In this document: positions 21,465-28,178 of the stretch, piece after piece | Layout of the letters: every line of letters begins with the position of its first letter | Numbering within the stretch: position 1 is the stretch's first letter | Assembly: GCA_002496425.1 (NCBI GenBank) | Contig: DAJS01000029.1 | Span: forward strand, 1,155-31,990 | Source of the DNA: Acidilobaceae archaeon UBA162 | GTDB lineage: Archaea > Thermoproteota > Thermoprotei_A > Sulfolobales > Acidilobaceae | DNA: 30,836 nucleotides | Direction: 5' to 3' | Program-made: the position numbers and the translations under genes | Notes under the pieces: generated by a model | Seen by the model: only the letters and a program-made list of their open reading frames with translations | Databases searched by the model: none | What the model was told of the DNA's origin: nothing

Positions 21465-22321
21465 GGCCTGATCCTGATAGGATTAAGTTGGTGGGGACAG
21501 CAATATCTAGGCTGAGCCTAAGGGCCATACTCGAGCTCGAGGAGAGGTTTGACCCCCAGTACTCAGCCCTCCAGTCCCTGTCCGACGCCGTAGGCCGCGG
21601 CCCAGCCACTGCTTACGCTGCTCTGGTGGCCTTAGTGAGCTACAGGATGACCATGAGAGGAGAGGAGTGGTGGTCCTGCACCTCATCTATGTTAAGTAGC
21701 ATGCCAAGGCCTAACAGCGTTGATGAGCTTGTATCCAACGTGCTGAGATTCCTTGACAACTGCCCTGGCTCAATAATTGGCAGGGAACAGAAGAAGCTCA
21801 GGGTTATGAGGGCTGCGCAGGGAGCTAGGGGGCTCCTCGAGAGGCTCATGGCTGAGCCTCAGATAGTCATTAGGAGCCCGGAGGAGATCCTAAGGGGTCT
21901 CTCTGAGGGGCTCCGCTCGCCCGAGTACAGGAAGACCATTACGTTCGCGGTTAAGATGGCCTACTATGCCGCTAGGCCCCGCGGCTCCTACGAGCCCCTA
22001 AGGTTCCAGATTCCAATGCCAGTTGACGTTAGGGTCGCATGTATTACCATCTCTAGCGGTCTCGTAAGCGGGGCGAGGAGCTACACAGAGTTGGTGAGGG
22101 AGCCTAGACCGGCCCAAGAGGCCTGGGCCTCCATCTCCGAGCTCAGCGGAGTTCCAGTGCCTCATCTAGACAGCATGGCCTGGCTGAGTGGCTGGGCCCC
22201 AAGGGACATAGGGACTGTCGAGGAGGCCAGGAAGGCGGTGGCCCAGATGCTGAGGAACGTTGTCAGCGCAGACGTGGCGGAGCTCGTGGCCTCCGAGATG
22301 GTCCGGAAGCTTTGCCGCTGA
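21449..22321 (+). CDS. Archaeal 8-oxoguanine DNA glycosylase/lyase AgoG
   Basis: A 290-residue protein of the AGOG family. The signatures are ELEERFDPQYSAL, VSYRMTMRGEEWW, REQKKLRVMRAAQ, RKTITFAVKMAYYA with the Schiff-base lysine (K162), and PMPVDVRVACITISSGLV with the catalytic aspartate (D193). The K-to-D spacing is close to that in the Pyrobaculum enzyme. HLDSMAWLSGWA follows near the end. It excises 8-oxoguanine and cuts the strand by a lyase step. It is encoded in an overlapping pair with thiL, so translation is probably coupled. Several in-frame starts (ATG 21449, ATG 21455, GTG 21458 and 21461) lie close together; the first is reported. Confidence 0.88.
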   Translation: MVMVVRPDPDRIKLVGTAISRLSLRAILELEERFDPQYSALQSLSDAVGRGPATAYAALVALVSYRMTMRGEEWWSCTSSMLSSMPRPNSVDELVSNVLRFLDNCPGSIIGREQKKLRVMRAAQGARGLLERLMAEPQIVIRSPEEILRGLSEGLRSPEYRKTITFAVKMAYYAARPRGSYEPLRFQIPMPVDVRVACITISSGLVSGARSYTELVREPRPAQEAWASISELSGVPVPHLDSMAWLSGWAPRDIGTVEEARKAVAQMLRNVVSADVAELVASEMVRKLCR

Positions 22322-22329
22322 GGCGCCTC

Positions 22330-22340
22330 AAATTTTAAAT
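22330..22340 (+). promoter_or_regulatory. TATA box of rpS8e
   Basis: AAATTTTAAAT lies about 33-43 bases upstream of the ATG at 22373. Confidence 0.5.
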
Positions 22341-22372
22341 CCCAATCTAGCTGAGCCGCCTGGGGTCAGGCA

Positions 22373-22774
22373 ATGGGCATCTATCAGTACAGGGACCTGA
22401 AGAAGCCTAGTGGGGGCCTGAGGTCATTACCTCACAAGAGGAAGAGGAGGTATGCCATGGGTGAGTCCTTTGTGCCAGCCACGTTGGGTGAGAGAAGGGA
22501 AGCAGTGATCAAGAAAGTCATGGGCGGCAACTTCAAGGTCTCCCTGAGACGTGTGAGCGAAGTCATAGTAGCTGACAGGAAGACTGGAAAGACCGTCAGA
22601 GCTAAGCTACTGGCAGTGGTCAGCACGCCCGCCAACAGGGAATATGCCAGAAGGAACATAATAACCAAGGGCGCAATAATCAGGACCAGCGTGGGCACTG
22701 CTGTGGTCTCCTCAAGGCCTGGACAGGATGGGGTAATCAATGCTATCCTCATAGAGGAGACCTCGCAGAAGTAA
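22373..22774 (+). CDS. rps8e: 30S ribosomal protein S8e
   Basis: A 133-residue basic protein that matches the archaeal/eukaryotic S8e family over its whole length. GIYQYRDLKKPSGG is the N-terminus, followed by the basic HKRKRR. GNFKVSLRRVSEVIVADRKTGKTVRAKLLAVVSTPANREYARRNIITKGAII and the C-terminal TSVGTAVVSSRPGQDGVINAIL complete it. It binds 16S rRNA in the small subunit. The gene has its own promoter and is followed by a small hairpin before the aminopropyltransferase gene. Confidence 0.97.
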   Translation: MGIYQYRDLKKPSGGLRSLPHKRKRRYAMGESFVPATLGERREAVIKKVMGGNFKVSLRRVSEVIVADRKTGKTVRAKLLAVVSTPANREYARRNIITKGAIIRTSVGTAVVSSRPGQDGVINAILIEETSQK

Positions 22775-22784
22775 GGCTGCCAAC

Positions 22785-22799
22785 AAGGGTAAGACCCTT
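22785..22799. terminator. Small hairpin between rpS8e and speE
   Basis: AAGGGT (22785-22790), loop AAG, ACCCTT (22794-22799) form a perfect 6-base stem. It lies 10 bases after the S8e stop codon, and TAATATTCTTC, which contains the TATA element of the next gene, follows. A 3'-end role is possible but unproven. Confidence 0.35.
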
Positions 22800-22806
22800 A
22801 ATATTC
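22797..22806 (+). promoter_or_regulatory. TATA box of speE
   Basis: CTTAATATTC lies about 28-37 bases before the ATG at 22834, suggesting a leaderless mRNA. It overlaps the right arm of the hairpin. Confidence 0.45.
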
Positions 22807-22833
22807 TTCTGAGTCTCAGGCCCTGGGACCTAG

Positions 22834-23757
22834 ATGTCGACCCAGTACCCCAACTGGCACTGGATATTTGAATGGAGCACCTCAGGCACTATACATGCTC
22901 ATGCCGTTAAGAGCGTATACGTTGCCGGCAGAACCAAGTACCAGAGCTACCTGATAGCCGAGTTTGAGGACTTAGGCAAGGCGCTGGTAATAGATGGTAA
23001 GATGCAGTCCTCACTGTCTGACGAATACGTATATCATGAGTCCCTGGTCCAGCCGCCCTTACTGGCCCACGGTAGCCCCCGTACTGTGCTTATACTTGGC
23101 GGCGGTGAGGGGGCCACGGCCAGGGAGGCCCTTAAGTTCAGAACCGTTGAGAAGGTAGTCATGGTAGACATTGACGGGGAGATAGTCGAGGCGTGTAAGA
23201 AGTACCTGCCCGAGTGGCACAAAGGGGCCTTCAATAACCCCAAGCTTAAGGTCGTCATAGATGATGCTGAAAAGTACATCAGGGAGACTAACGAGAGGTT
23301 TGATGTAATAATAGCCGACCTCGTGGATCCTCAGGAAGGAGGGCCTGCCTGGAGGCTCTACACCAAAGAGTTTTATGAGCTCGTCAAGTCAAGGCTCGCC
23401 GAGGGCGGGGTCTTCGTCACCCAGGCCACGAGCCCGACATTGACCCCTAAGGTGTTCGCCACAATATACTCAACGCTAAAGGCCACCTTCAGACACGTGC
23501 TGCCCTACACGGCATATGTAAGAAGCTTCGAGGGTGTGTGGAGCTTCATAATGGCCTCTGACGCGAGGGATTTACAAGCCTTCAAGGAACTCTCTGACGT
23601 GGACTCAAGGCTTCAGGCCCTTGGAGTCGCTGACAACAGGTTCTACGACTCTGAGACTCACAGATCCATGTTTAGCCTTCCCAAGCCCATCAGGAACTTG
23701 TTGGCCAGCGCAAGGGAGATCTCAACGCTCAGCAACCCTGTCTACATACCAGCCTGA
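22834..23757 (+). CDS. speE: Polyamine aminopropyltransferase (spermidine synthase family)
   Basis: The 307-residue protein has the family's N-terminal beta domain (HWIFEWSTSGTIHAHAV, QSYLIAEFEDLGKALVIDG). A Rossmann domain follows with VLILGGGEGATAREALK (86-101), the acidic VDIDGEIVEACKKYLP, the catalytic-region ADLVDPQEGGPAWRLYTKEFY and the C-terminal helices. It transfers aminopropyl from decarboxylated AdoMet to an amine. In crenarchaea the acceptor is often agmatine, or the enzyme makes long polyamines that stabilise nucleic acids at high temperature; which applies here is not visible. It is a single gene with its own promoter, upstream of the Ced operon. Confidence 0.92.
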   Translation: MSTQYPNWHWIFEWSTSGTIHAHAVKSVYVAGRTKYQSYLIAEFEDLGKALVIDGKMQSSLSDEYVYHESLVQPPLLAHGSPRTVLILGGGEGATAREALKFRTVEKVVMVDIDGEIVEACKKYLPEWHKGAFNNPKLKVVIDDAEKYIRETNERFDVIIADLVDPQEGGPAWRLYTKEFYELVKSRLAEGGVFVTQATSPTLTPKVFATIYSTLKATFRHVLPYTAYVRSFEGVWSFIMASDARDLQAFKELSDVDSRLQALGVADNRFYDSETHRSMFSLPKPIRNLLASAREISTLSNPVYIPA

Positions 23758-23780
23758 GGCCCACTTCCGGGTACCTCTCC

Positions 23781-23789
23781 CCCGTTTTT
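23781..23789 (+). terminator. Poly-T run after speE
   Basis: CCCGTTTTT, with five T at 23785-23789, lies about 25 bases after the speE stop and before the ribosome-binding site of cedA1. It is a weak archaeal terminator candidate. Confidence 0.35.
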
Positions 23790-23817
23790 GGTTTCTAGTA
23801 TCCTTCAGGTGCATGAG

Positions 23818-24066
23818 TTGAGCATAGTAGCACTCGTACAGCAAATCACGCAGGACGTCACAGCAGCGGCGTGGGCCCTCTTCGCGCTCACCTGGGCAAT
23901 AGGCTGGACCCTGAGGGGTGCGCCAATACCGCTCTCAAGGCTCAAGAGGGCTGGGGCGAGCCTCGTGGAGGACTCTATATGGGCAGCCCTCTGGCTTGCC
24001 CTTGGCTCCACGATCTTCACATTCATCACATACATAGTTAAGGTGATAGTAGGTGGAGGTCCTTGA
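23818..24066 (+). CDS. cedA1: CedA1-like small two-helix membrane protein (putative DNA-import pilin)
   Basis: An 82-residue protein with a short N-terminal helix (IVALVQQITQDVT). Two membrane helices follow (AAAWALFALTWAIGW and WAALWLALGSTIFTFITYIVKVIV), joined by a basic, Pro-containing loop (RGAPIPLSRLKRAGASLVEDS). Size, topology and its place before CedA and CedB match the crenarchaeal Ced DNA-import system. There CedA1-type proteins are VirB2-like and form a conjugative-type pilus. The TTG at 23818 is chosen because AGGTG lies six bases before it; the TTG at 23788 lies in the T-run. The stop overlaps cedA by four bases (TTGA). The loop and second helix resemble the N-terminus of CedA. 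The name rests on context and topology. Confidence 0.72.
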   Translation: MSIVALVQQITQDVTAAAWALFALTWAIGWTLRGAPIPLSRLKRAGASLVEDSIWAALWLALGSTIFTFITYIVKVIVGGGP

Positions 24067-25445
24067 CGCTCTCTTACAGCTACCTCTTCCAGCTAGCCCT
24101 AGAGCTGGCACTGCTCACGTTTTACATTGGCGCACTGATCTACGCGCTGCCACTGCCCACCAGGGGCGTGAAGAGGTGGGGCGGGACCTTAGTTAGGGAC
24201 TCCATAACCTCATACGCGCTTGCCCTGAGCCTTCTGTCAATACTTTCCTTCTCCAACCACATAGCCATGCTCTTGGGCGGCAGCTGGGCCTACCTGGATC
24301 TCTGGCTCAAGACAGGGCTTGTCATGGTTCTAGGGGCCAAGATGGTGATTGCTGCCCTAGGGCCGTTGTTGTCCTCGGTGCCGGTAGGCTCGAGTGTTAA
24401 GGCCCTACTGGGCCCCCTTAACGACGCTCTTACCGCTGACCTGCTGTTCCTTATAACGGTGATGGCAGTAGAGGTCATGGTGAGGTATGCTGGTCTCCTC
24501 ATAGCCTTCATCGGGCTGGTTCTCTATGCGCTCCCGTTCAGGATAGGCAGGGAGGCAGGAGCCTGGTTCATAGCCTTCGTCATAGTCTTTTCCGTGGGCC
24601 TTCAGGTCATGCCAGCATTCATATCCTCTGTCGCTCAGGCCCCACCACTTAACCTCTCGTCAGAGTTCCTTGACCTTGGCGTGATCTTCCGCCAGGTCTC
24701 CGTCAGGTCCGCCTACGGCACTCCTATAGGCACAGCCCTGCTGAGCCTATACATAGACTACAAGGGTAAGTGGACCAACGTTGGCATATACCCTGTCAAT
24801 GTTTCTGGCATGGCATACTCTCTAAACTCGCCCTACGGCAACATGATCAGCATGCCGAGCATGGTTCCTGTCTACGCTATGGTCGAGGTTGACGGGATCT
24901 CCTCGGCCCTAGAGCCCTACCCCATGACGAACGCCACTGAGTATATCACCTTGACCTCACCGTACATACTGTACTCCAATGGCTATGGGCTCCTGGTGTT
25001 CACTAATCAACCGTCCAACGCCACTATTTCAGTTAACGGTAACAAGGTGACCGTACACGATGAGCTGGGTTATGGCGGTATACTGGAGGTTAGGGCCCCC
25101 AGAACCTGTGACGTCTCGGTAAGCAGCAACATAAGGCCCGCCACGGGCTCCTGGAGCTGGTACGGTGTAAGGGGCACCTATTACGCGCTCTATGGTCCTC
25201 TCAACGCCACTATGGTCCTAGAGATTGGTAACTGCTCGGAGGCACACCTAGTCAACGCTCCATCTATGGACTACCTCACACAGTTCCTGTCCAACACGTT
25301 GTCGATCTCGCCTAACATAATAGAGGACTTCATTGTCTACTACTTTACAGTGCCCCTGATGTACTTTGCCGTGCTGACCTCAGTGGCATACGCCGTGGCA
25401 AGGCTGCTTGGTGGTAGAAGGGGGATAATGCCGAGGGTGGTATGA
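24063..25445 (+). CDS. cedA: CedA-like membrane channel component of DNA import system
   Basis: A 460-residue membrane protein. Residues 1-190 hold about six hydrophobic segments. Residues about 190-420 form a beta-rich, presumably extracellular domain with six N-glycosylation sequons (NLS, NVS, NATE, NATI, NATM, NCS). A last membrane helix (IVYYFTVPLMYFAVLTSVAYAVARLL) and a short basic tail follow. This agrees with CedA, the pore-like protein of the crenarchaeal DNA import machinery, compared with VirB6. Residues about 19-53 (FYIGALIYALPLPTRGVKRW ... LVRDSITS) are clearly similar to CedA1. The start is TTG 24063 behind AGGTGGAGGT, overlapping cedA1; cedB follows after one base. Sequence divergence in the outer domain is expected. 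Confidence 0.72.
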   Translation: MTLSYSYLFQLALELALLTFYIGALIYALPLPTRGVKRWGGTLVRDSITSYALALSLLSILSFSNHIAMLLGGSWAYLDLWLKTGLVMVLGAKMVIAALGPLLSSVPVGSSVKALLGPLNDALTADLLFLITVMAVEVMVRYAGLLIAFIGLVLYALPFRIGREAGAWFIAFVIVFSVGLQVMPAFISSVAQAPPLNLSSEFLDLGVIFRQVSVRSAYGTPIGTALLSLYIDYKGKWTNVGIYPVNVSGMAYSLNSPYGNMISMPSMVPVYAMVEVDGISSALEPYPMTNATEYITLTSPYILYSNGYGLLVFTNQPSNATISVNGNKVTVHDELGYGGILEVRAPRTCDVSVSSNIRPATGSWSWYGVRGTYYALYGPLNATMVLEIGNCSEAHLVNAPSMDYLTQFLSNTLSISPNIIEDFIVYYFTVPLMYFAVLTSVAYAVARLLGGRRGIMPRVV

Positions 25446-25446
25446 A

Positions 25447-26925
25447 GTGGGCGCCAACCTGGCCTTTGACCTTTTCCTGGCTGGCGTGGCCGTAACTACA
25501 GTTATAATTATGATCAGGAACATGAGGTCCACGGAGCATCTCTCGATAGTAAGGGTGAGGACTGGTGAGGGCATGACTGTCTACATTGATGGCAGGAGGC
25601 TCGTGAGCGTGGCCTACGTGGCCGATGGCTTGCCTAGGGAGGGCGAGGACCTCCCGGCCAGACTGGTAAGGCTTGCCAAGTCGTCAAGGGTCTCTGTGAC
25701 GTTCGTCTCGAGTATGTACTCCACCAGCAAGAGCTCGGTCCTGAAAACGCTTGACGAGGAGATAAAGAGGGCTGAGTTCGCATACAGCGCCACAAGACAT
25801 GTCAAGTATAGGGAGAGGCTCTCATTCCTGGAAGGCCTCTACAAGGAGGTCTTAAGGGAGCAGGTGCCCTACGTGGGGACCTTTGGCATGATAGTCTGGG
25901 TAGACGCCAACGACAGGAACTCCATGCTTAACGCTGAAGCGTTCAAGGAGCTTGTAGAGGCAGAGGCTGGAGTAAGGATGAGGCGTCTACAGGGCTCCGA
26001 CTTGGTGGCGCTCCTGAGCTCCATGGAGCCCTCCTGGCTGAGCGAGAGCAGACCCCTGGTGATAGTTGCCAACAGGGAGCAGATAAATGACGAACATGGT
26101 GTCGTGCTTGGGGAGGACCTGGAGGAGCCAGGCAACCTGGTCATCCTCAGGTGGCCCGAGGGCTTCAGAGTACACGTAGGTGTCTTTGGCCCGACGGGCC
26201 GCGGCAAGACAGTTCTTCTCTCTGGCCTAGTGGCCCAGCTGACATCAATGAGCCACCTGACCGGTGACCCTAAGTCAGTGGTAGTGGTTGACCCTAAGGG
26301 CGACCTGGCTTCGTTGCTGAGGAGGCTTGCGGATGCCTACCTGACCCCCTCAGCTGAGGAGTGCGTCACCATGAGGAGGCTTGACGGCATAGCTGCCAGG
26401 CTGATAGAGAGCAGCTCCGAGACGGGCGAGGGGTCTAAGATAAACGTGTGCGAAGGCGAGCCTAAGGTGCTCGAGGGCCTTACAGTGTACGACCTGAGCT
26501 CCATGCCTAACGAGCTGCGTAACGTGTACGGCTCCCTGTTGCTCAGCTCCCTGGCACTCGAGGCCAGCGAGGGGAGGCTGGGCAGCCGTGTAGTTGTTGT
26601 TATTGACGAGGCGTGGCGCTTCGTCAGGGGTTCAGGGTTCCACTTTGAGTTCATGTTGAGGGAGGGCAGGAGCAAGGGTCTCTACGCGGTCTACGCTACG
26701 CAGCTGCCATCTGACGTAGGCAAGACGGTCGTTGATAACACAGGTCATAAGGTTGTCTTTGGGGGCTTCACAAACTACTATGTCGAGATGGCAGCCCAGC
26801 TGGGCATAGAGGGGCCCGAGAGGCTCAAGGAGCTCCCTGTGGGCCACGCGCTGCTGAGAGACGAGGCCGGGAGAGTCAAGGAGGTCAAGGTAATCGACTT
26901 TACCAGGTTATACCAAACTACTTAA
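25447..26925 (+). CDS. cedB: CedB-like HerA/VirB4 family ATPase
   Basis: This 492-residue protein starts with one membrane helix (LFLAGVAVTTVIIMI) and continues as a HerA/VirB4-type motor. Walker A is GPTGRGKT (248-255), preceded by VHVGVFG. VVVVDPKGDLASLL follows, Walker B is VVVVIDEAW (382-390), and YAVYATQLPSDVGKTVVDNTGHKVVFG is the sensor/arginine-finger region. A coiled, charged segment (about 95-140) lies before the motor. ATP hydrolysis would drive DNA movement across the membrane. With the two membrane proteins just upstream, this is the CedB of a DNA-import operon rather than the HerA of the HerA-NurA repair complex; no NurA gene is present. The start is GTG 25447, one base after the cedA stop, behind GGTGG. 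Confidence 0.8.
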   Translation: MGANLAFDLFLAGVAVTTVIIMIRNMRSTEHLSIVRVRTGEGMTVYIDGRRLVSVAYVADGLPREGEDLPARLVRLAKSSRVSVTFVSSMYSTSKSSVLKTLDEEIKRAEFAYSATRHVKYRERLSFLEGLYKEVLREQVPYVGTFGMIVWVDANDRNSMLNAEAFKELVEAEAGVRMRRLQGSDLVALLSSMEPSWLSESRPLVIVANREQINDEHGVVLGEDLEEPGNLVILRWPEGFRVHVGVFGPTGRGKTVLLSGLVAQLTSMSHLTGDPKSVVVVDPKGDLASLLRRLADAYLTPSAEECVTMRRLDGIAARLIESSSETGEGSKINVCEGEPKVLEGLTVYDLSSMPNELRNVYGSLLLSSLALEASEGRLGSRVVVVIDEAWRFVRGSGFHFEFMLREGRSKGLYAVYATQLPSDVGKTVVDNTGHKVVFGGFTNYYVEMAAQLGIEGPERLKELPVGHALLRDEAGRVKEVKVIDFTRLYQTT

Positions 26926-26937
26926 TGTCCCTTCAGC
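26912..26937 (+). promoter_or_regulatory. Promoter of DUF488 gene; first copy of a duplicated element
   Basis: ACCAAACTACTTAA followed by a CCC and TCAGC block is shared with 27411-27436 at 23 of 26 positions. CTTAATG (26921-26927) serves as the TATA box, about 20-25 bases before the ATG at 26945. The left part also encodes the last residues of CedB. Confidence 0.55.
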
Positions 26938-26944
26938 GCTTAGG

Positions 26945-27310
26945 ATGCGATACCTGAAGATGATAAAGGTGAAGAGAGTTTATGATGACATAGAGCCGGA
27001 TGATGGCGTTAGGGTACTAGTGGACAGGCTGTGGCCCAGAGGCGTGAGGAAGGATAAGGTCGACATGTGGCTCAAGGATGTGGCCCCCAGTGATGAGCTG
27101 AGGAGGTGGTTTAACCATGACCCAAGCAAGTGGGATGAGTTCAAGAGAAGGTACTTTGAGGAGCTTAGCAGGAATCCGAGGCTAAATGACTTGTTAATGC
27201 TTATCAAGAATAGAGGGAACGTGACGTTGTTATATGCGACCAGATCGCCGTATAACAACGCTGCGGCCTTGAAGGAGTTTCTGGAGAGGCTTGTGGGAAG
27301 GAGCGCATAG
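26945..27310 (+). CDS. DUF488 family protein
   Basis: A 121-residue protein matching DUF488 throughout. IKVKRVYD is the usual start, RVLVDRLWPRGVRKDKVDMWLKDVAPSDELRRWFNHDP is the main signature, WDEFKRRYFEELSRN follows, and VTLLYATRSPYNNAAALKEFLE forms the end. The family is cytosolic, of unknown function, and widespread in bacteria and archaea. The ATG at 26945 fits a leaderless mRNA; the ATG at 26960 (MIKVKR) matches the family's common N-terminus better. The gene lies between the Ced operon and rpL2 with its own promoter. Confidence 0.85.
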   Translation: MRYLKMIKVKRVYDDIEPDDGVRVLVDRLWPRGVRKDKVDMWLKDVAPSDELRRWFNHDPSKWDEFKRRYFEELSRNPRLNDLLMLIKNRGNVTLLYATRSPYNNAAALKEFLERLVGRSA

Positions 27311-27323
27311 TAAAGTTACTGGG

Positions 27324-27336
27324 TATGCCGACAGCC
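27324..27336 (+). repeat. Short direct repeat, copy 1
   Basis: TATGCCGACAGCC matches TATGCCGTCAGCC at 27396-27408 in 12 of 13 bases. Both lie in the 151-base gap between the DUF488 gene and rpL2. Confidence 0.4.
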
Positions 27337-27395
27337 CAGATCCCTCAGCAATTATGTTCAGGAGCTGTCTACAACTATGTTAAGCCTTGTCCTGT

Positions 27396-27408
27396 TATGC
27401 CGTCAGCC
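27396..27408 (+). repeat. Short direct repeat, copy 2
   Basis: TATGCCGTCAGCC, the second copy, lies immediately upstream of the rpL2 promoter element. Confidence 0.4.
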
Positions 27409-27410
27409 TC

Positions 27411-27436
27411 ACCAAACTACTTAAAGCCCCCTCAGC
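27411..27436 (+). promoter_or_regulatory. Promoter of rpL2; second copy of the duplicated element
   Basis: ACCAAACTACTTAA with the downstream CCC/TCAGC block repeats the element at 26912-26937. CTTAAAG (27420-27426) is the TATA box, about 36 bases before the ATG at 27462. A GGAGG ribosome-binding site follows at 27447-27451. Confidence 0.55.
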
Positions 27437-27461
27437 ACCGAAGCCTGGAGGACTGAAGGAC

Positions 27462-28178
27462 ATGGGAAAGAGCTTAAGACAGCAGAGGGCTGGCAAGGGC
27501 TCACTGACGTTCATAAACCCAGACCACATCCACCCAGGCCCAGCCAAGTATCCGCCGCCCTCGGACAGAACTCTTGAGGGCATGGTTAAGGAGTTCGTTC
27601 ATGACCCAGGCCGCTACGTGCCTCTGGCCAGGGTAGTCCTGGCCGACGGCACCGAGTTCCTGATGCCAGCCGCTGAGGGCATGTATGTTGGACAGAAGAT
27701 CCAGGTCGGCCCTGACGCTGAGCCCAGATTCGGCAATGTGCTTCCGCTCAGCAAGATACCCGAGGGCACGCCTGTCTTCAATGTGGAGCTCAGGCCAGGC
27801 GATGGAGGCAAGCTGTCAAGGAGTGCCGGCAGCTATGCGGTGGTCCTAAGCAGGTCAGGAGATGTGGTAAAGGTATTGCTGCCGAGTAAGCGCGAGAAGG
27901 AACTAAAGGCGAGTTGCAGGGCAACCGTTGGTGTGCCCGCAGGCGCTGGAAGGATAGAGAAGCCGCTGCTTAAGGCAGGCAACAGCTACTACAAGTATAA
28001 GGTCAAGGGCACCAAGTGGCCCACGGTTAGGGGCGTAGCTATGAATGCGGCCAACCACCCGTTTGGAGGCGGCTTCCACCAGCACGAGGGTAGGCCAACC
28101 ACGGTGTCCCGCAACGCACCGCCAGGAAGGAAGGTAGGTCATATAGCTGCCAGAAGGACTGGAAGGCGCACACGTTAG
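27462..28178 (+). CDS. rpl2: 50S ribosomal protein L2
   Basis: The protein is 238 residues and matches archaeal L2/L8e along its length. GKSLRQQRAGKGSLTF is the N-terminus; EGMYVGQKIQVG, NVLPLSKIPEGTPVFNVELRPGDGGKLSRSAGSYAVVLSR and the C-terminal WPTVRGVAMNAANHPFGGG with the conserved His region near the peptidyl-transferase centre follow. It is needed for subunit joining and the catalytic site. The ATG at 27462 behind GGAGG is the true start; the in-frame ATG at 27387 lies upstream of the TATA box and adds 25 residues absent from the family. Its 3' end overlaps the convergent thiDN gene by four bases. Confidence 0.97.
   Translation: MGKSLRQQRAGKGSLTFINPDHIHPGPAKYPPPSDRTLEGMVKEFVHDPGRYVPLARVVLADGTEFLMPAAEGMYVGQKIQVGPDAEPRFGNVLPLSKIPEGTPVFNVELRPGDGGKLSRSAGSYAVVLSRSGDVVKVLLPSKREKELKASCRATVGVPAGAGRIEKPLLKAGNSYYKYKVKGTKWPTVRGVAMNAANHPFGGGFHQHEGRPTTVSRNAPPGRKVGHIAARRTGRRTR

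Noticed and set aside
25447..26925. HerA repair helicase (HerA-NurA) instead of CedB
   Set aside because: The protein has an N-terminal membrane helix, lies directly after two membrane-protein genes and has no nurA, mre11 or rad50 nearby.
27387..27461. Extended N-terminus of ribosomal protein L2 starting at ATG 27387
   Set aside because: The extra 25 residues are absent from the family, and the TATA box and GGAGG site both lie within them. The ATG at 27462 is the true start.
27311..27461. C/D box sRNA in the DUF488-rpL2 gap
   Set aside because: CTGA-like boxes occur on the reverse strand, but no RUGAUGA-type C box lies at proper spacing.
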